NCBI RefSeq assembly: GCF_008704535.1
Contig: NZ_CP023701.1
Location: 3,536,501 to 3,600,500 of the forward strand
Direction of reading: 5' to 3'
Length of the DNA stretch: 64,000 bases
Source: Streptomyces subrutilus
GTDB lineage: Bacteria; Actinomycetota; Actinomycetes; Streptomycetales; Streptomycetaceae
The notes under the pieces are model-generated. The model was not told where the DNA came from, searched no databases, and saw nothing but the letters and a program-made list of their open reading frames with translations. The translations under genes and the position numbers were made by a program. Positions 61,449-64,000 of the stretch are shown here, piece after piece (positions within the stretch are counted from its first letter, which is position 1; the number at the start of each line of letters is the position of its first letter).

Positions 61449-63506
61449 CTACTGCGGGCCCGTGCCGCGCCGGGCCGCCTCCGCGCGGCGGTCGTGCAGC
61501 ACGGCGCTGGCCTTGCGCAGCCGCAGCGCCATCTGGATCTCCAGCGCCCGGTCCGGCTTCTGCCACAGCGGGCCGAGCAGTTCCGCGATCCGGTCCAGCC
61601 GCCGCGAGACCGTGTTGGCGTGGACGTGCAGGGCCTCGGCCGCGTGGGTGGGGCTGGCGCCCGAGTCGAAGTACGCCTCCAGCGTGCGCGTCAGCTCCGT
61701 GAACCGCGTCGCGTCGTACCGCAGCACCGGCCCGATCGTCGACTCGACGAACGCCTCCACGTCGTGGTCGGTGGACAGCAGCAGCCCCAGGAAGCCCAGT
61801 TCGCCCAGGGAGGCGGTACCGCCCGCCCCGTCCAGCGCGGTCAGCGCGTCCAGGCAGCGCACGGCCTCCGCGTACACCCGGGCCACCTCGCGCGCACCCC
61901 CGGTCGGGCCGGCCGCGCCGGTGGAGACGGGGTGGCCGAGCATCGGCGACAGTTCCGCCGAGACCTGGCGGGCCGCCGCCGAGGCGTCGGAGCCCGGCAG
62001 CACCAGCACGATGCAGCCGCGGCGCACGCCCTTGAGCCCGTTCATCCGGTACGCGTACGAGGACGCCCAGGCGACCGCCTTGCCCAGCTCCCCGCCCTCC
62101 GGCCGGGCCACCACCACCACGTGCGGCCGGTCCAGCTCGATGCCGAGCCGGCGGGTGCGCTCCAGCAGGTGCCGGTCCGAGCGGTTCGGCCGGTCCAGCA
62201 GCTCCCGGAGCAGCTCTTCGTGGACGGGGCCCTCGGCGGCGGCCGTACCGCGCTGGATCAGGATCAGCGAGGCCACCGACTGCGCGGCCATCTGGAGCAG
62301 CCGTACGTCCTCCGCGGTCAGCGGCGCCGACGCGTGCAGCACCAGCACGCCCAGGTCCTCCGCCCCGGCCAGTACCGGGGCCAGCCACACGTCGCCCGGC
62401 AGCTCCACCGGCCGCCGGTCGGTGTGCACCGCCAGCGCGGCCCGCGCGACGTCCTCCTCGTCCGGCGCGGCCGCCGGCAGCGGGCCGGTGGAGATCAGCG
62501 GCCGGCCGCCGGGATCGCGCACCTGGAGGACGCCGTCGAGCGCGTCCGCCGTGGCCCGGGCCACCGTCGACAGGCTCGCGCCGTCCAGGACCAGGCCGGC
62601 CAGCCGCGCGTGGCACTCCCACAGGTAGCGGACACGTGTCAGCGCCGTGTTGGTGCGCGAGCCGAACCGTTCCAGCTCGCCGACCTCGGCGCGGGTCCGC
62701 TCCAGCAGCCGGGCCTTCTCGATGGCCACGGCGGCCAGGTCGGCGAGCGAGAGCAGCAGCCCGATCTCGTCCGGGGTGAAGCGGCGCGCGCCGCGGTCGG
62801 CGCCGTACAGCGCGCCCAGGGTGGAGTCGCCGTGCCGCAAGGGCACCGCGATGATCGCGCGCAGGCCCTCGGCGCGGGCCAGCGCGTCGATGCCGGGGCC
62901 GTGCGGGACGCCCGCGTCGGCCGGGTGGTCTGCGGTCCACACCGGGGCGTGCCGGGCGCCGGCCGGGCCGCCCAGGCCGTTGCCCGCGCCCAGGTCCAGG
63001 TCCGGGTCCAGGGCGGTCGTCCCGCCGTCGGAGGTCCGTACGTACGCAGTGCCGTCCGGGCGGTCGAGGGACACCCAGGCCATGTCGAACGTCAGCAGCC
63101 GCCGGGCCCGCCGGGTGATCACCCTGAGCAGGCCGTCGAGGTCGTACGGCGAGGTGAGGTCCTGCGCGGTGTCCACCAGCGCGGCGAGGGCCGCCTCCCG
63201 CTGCTGGCGGCGGCCGGCGCCGGCCCGCACCGATCGCGCCAGCTCCAGTGCCCGGTTGAGGTCGGTGAGCCCGGCCCCGTCCGCGCCCGCGCGGCGGGCC
63301 TCGTGCAGCAGGGCGTCGAACCGGGCCTCCGGGGCCTCCTGCGCGAGCAGCTCCAGCACCGCGAGGGCGGTGGGGGCGGTGGGGGCGGTGGGGGCGGTGG
63401 GGGCGGTGCTGGTGGTTGCGGGTGCGGGTGTGGTGCCGGCGGGTGTGGGTGCGGGTGTGGGTGTGGTGCCGCTGCCCGTGGGCGCGGTGCCGTTGTCCCG
63501 ATCCAT
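61449..63506 (-). CDS. GAF-domain PucR-type transcription regulator
   Basis: A 685-residue regulator. A Thr/Ala/Pro repeat segment (about 10-45) is encoded by a GGGGGCGGT-type nucleotide repeat; a GAF-type sensory domain follows (about 100-275: VITRRARRLLTFDMAWVSLD; LGALYGADRGARRFTPDEIG), then a second sensory region and a C-terminal PucR HTH (LTRTLEAYFDSGASPTHAAE, LHVHANTVSRRLDRIAELLG). ATG at 63506 has GGGGGGAGACAGGG upstream. It probably senses a small molecule. The gene is convergent with the transposase-derived gene; targets are unknown. Confidence 0.87.
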   Translation of the reverse strand: MDRDNGTAPTGSGTTPTPAPTPAGTTPAPATTSTAPTAPTAPTAPTALAVLELLAQEAPEARFDALLHEARRAGADGAGLTDLNRALELARSVRAGAGRRQQREAALAALVDTAQDLTSPYDLDGLLRVITRRARRLLTFDMAWVSLDRPDGTAYVRTSDGGTTALDPDLDLGAGNGLGGPAGARHAPVWTADHPADAGVPHGPGIDALARAEGLRAIIAVPLRHGDSTLGALYGADRGARRFTPDEIGLLLSLADLAAVAIEKARLLERTRAEVGELERFGSRTNTALTRVRYLWECHARLAGLVLDGASLSTVARATADALDGVLQVRDPGGRPLISTGPLPAAAPDEEDVARAALAVHTDRRPVELPGDVWLAPVLAGAEDLGVLVLHASAPLTAEDVRLLQMAAQSVASLILIQRGTAAAEGPVHEELLRELLDRPNRSDRHLLERTRRLGIELDRPHVVVVARPEGGELGKAVAWASSYAYRMNGLKGVRRGCIVLVLPGSDASAAARQVSAELSPMLGHPVSTGAAGPTGGAREVARVYAEAVRCLDALTALDGAGGTASLGELGFLGLLLSTDHDVEAFVESTIGPVLRYDATRFTELTRTLEAYFDSGASPTHAAEALHVHANTVSRRLDRIAELLGPLWQKPDRALEIQMALRLRKASAVLHDRRAEAARRGTGPQ

Positions 63507-63685
63507 CCCTGTCTCCCCCCGGCTGACCAGTGCATTCAAGCCAGATGCCCCGAACCTAGGTTCCGGCCGCCGGGGGGTCAAGCCGCTGCCTCCGGGGCGG
63601 TGGGGGCCGGGTGGGGTCGGGGCCGGGGTGCGGGGGCCCGCCGGGGTGTCTCCTCGGCTCGCGCACGCAGCCGGGTCACGCACCC
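63507..63685. promoter_or_regulatory. Upstream region of the GAF/PucR gene
   Basis: 180 bp between the gene and the 95-bp repeat array. No gene is seen. The AT-richer bases near 63530-63560 (AGTGCATTCAAGCCAG) are the likely promoter. Confidence 0.4.
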
Positions 63686-64000
63686 GGGAGGTGGTTGCGC
63701 GCTCGTCCTGCGGGGACACCCCGCCGTGCCCCCGCACCCCTCCGCACCGTCGGACCTGCGGGCCCGCGTCCTACGCGTCCGGGAGGTGGTTGCCCGTTCG
63801 ACCGGTGGGTGCACCCCGCCGTGCCCCCGCACCCCTCCGCACCGTCGGACCTGCGGGCCCGCGTCCTACGCGTCCGGGAGGTGGTTGCCCGTTCGACCGG
63901 TGGGTGCACCCCGCCGTGCCCCCGCACCCCTCCGCACCGTCGGACCTGCGGGCCCGCGTCCTACGCGTCCGGGAGGTGGTTGCCCGTTCGACCGGTGGGT
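63686..64000. repeat. 95-bp tandem repeat array, truncated by the window end
   Basis: Units begin GGGAGGTGGTTGC at 63686, 63781, 63876 and 63971, exactly 95 bp apart. Units B (63781-63875) and C (63876-63970) are identical; unit A differs in its first third; unit D runs off the window. Each unit contains CACCCCGCCGTGCCCCCGCA. There is no spacer variation as in CRISPR. Frames inside the units are short and are not supported as genes. Confidence 0.9.

Noticed and set aside
63686..64000. Tandem repeats as a CRISPR array
   Set aside because: The period is a constant 95 bp with identical units and no unique spacers; no cas genes are present.

Overview
The window is a stretch of high-GC actinobacterial chromosome, almost certainly Streptomyces. 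Coding DNA has very strong G/C third-position bias, GTG starts are common, neighbouring genes are often joined by 4-base ATGA overlaps, and it carries actinobacterial markers (a WhiB-family protein, a Streptomyces-type Crp, DUF397/XRE pairs, PucR regulators). Gene order across roughly 3.7-18.1 kb (marP, Nudix, nth, crp, beta-lactamase-fold hydrolase, RidA, DUF4177, two Get3-like ATPases, whiB-type gene, ponA-type PBP, metallophosphoesterase) follows the Mycobacterium tuberculosis Rv3671c-Rv3683 block and, as I recall it, the S. coelicolor crp-wblA block.

Layout. 1-3.3 kb: end of acetyl-CoA synthetase, a structured leader, nhaA, a holin-like membrane protein and an epoxide-hydrolase-like enzyme. 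3.5-18.1 kb: the conserved stress/envelope block named above, with a 163-bp MITE-like inverted repeat placed against the end of one gene and a 68-bp perfect palindrome between convergent ponA-type and yqeY-type genes. 18.4-29.8 kb: tRNA-Pro(CGG), a SulP transporter, an SPFH/flotillin gene with a membrane partner, a PucR regulator, cytosine deaminase, an S9 peptidase, SURF1, and a SigE-type sigma factor coupled to a membrane protein. 30-36.7 kb: asd-ask, DUF5063-recR-ebfC, a stand-alone SLATT protein, an unknown gene and a GntR regulator. 36.8-49 kb: class III aminotransferase, DJ-1/MarR pair, a kinase-fold protein without catalytic residues, a two-component system, a P450, an ABC exporter with a divergent GbsR/MarR-type regulator, and an alpha/beta hydrolase. 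49-55.1 kb: a diacylglycerol-kinase-like protein without its catalytic motifs, purA, a secreted PKD-plus-repeat protein, and an XRE-DUF397 pair with a divergent unknown gene. 55-61.4 kb: the kynurenine operon (TDO, kynureninase, formamidase), DUF3151, a second-type indole-glycerol-phosphate synthase with altered active-site residues, and a DDE-transposase-derived protein that has lost its first catalytic acid. 61.4-64 kb: a GAF/PucR regulator preceded by an array of 95-bp tandem repeats that runs off the window.

The genes are mostly housekeeping and developmental core functions: central metabolism (acs, asd/ask, purA), DNA repair (nth, recR), envelope (PBP, MarP, flotillin), global regulation (Crp, WblA) and tryptophan catabolism. 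There is no prophage, no CRISPR array and no recognisable biosynthetic gene cluster. The recurring oddity is the number of enzyme-fold proteins whose catalytic residues are gone or changed: a pseudokinase, a pseudo-lipid kinase, a domesticated transposase and a divergent TrpC paralogue. With the two unexplained repeat structures and several candidate operators, these are the points most worth following.
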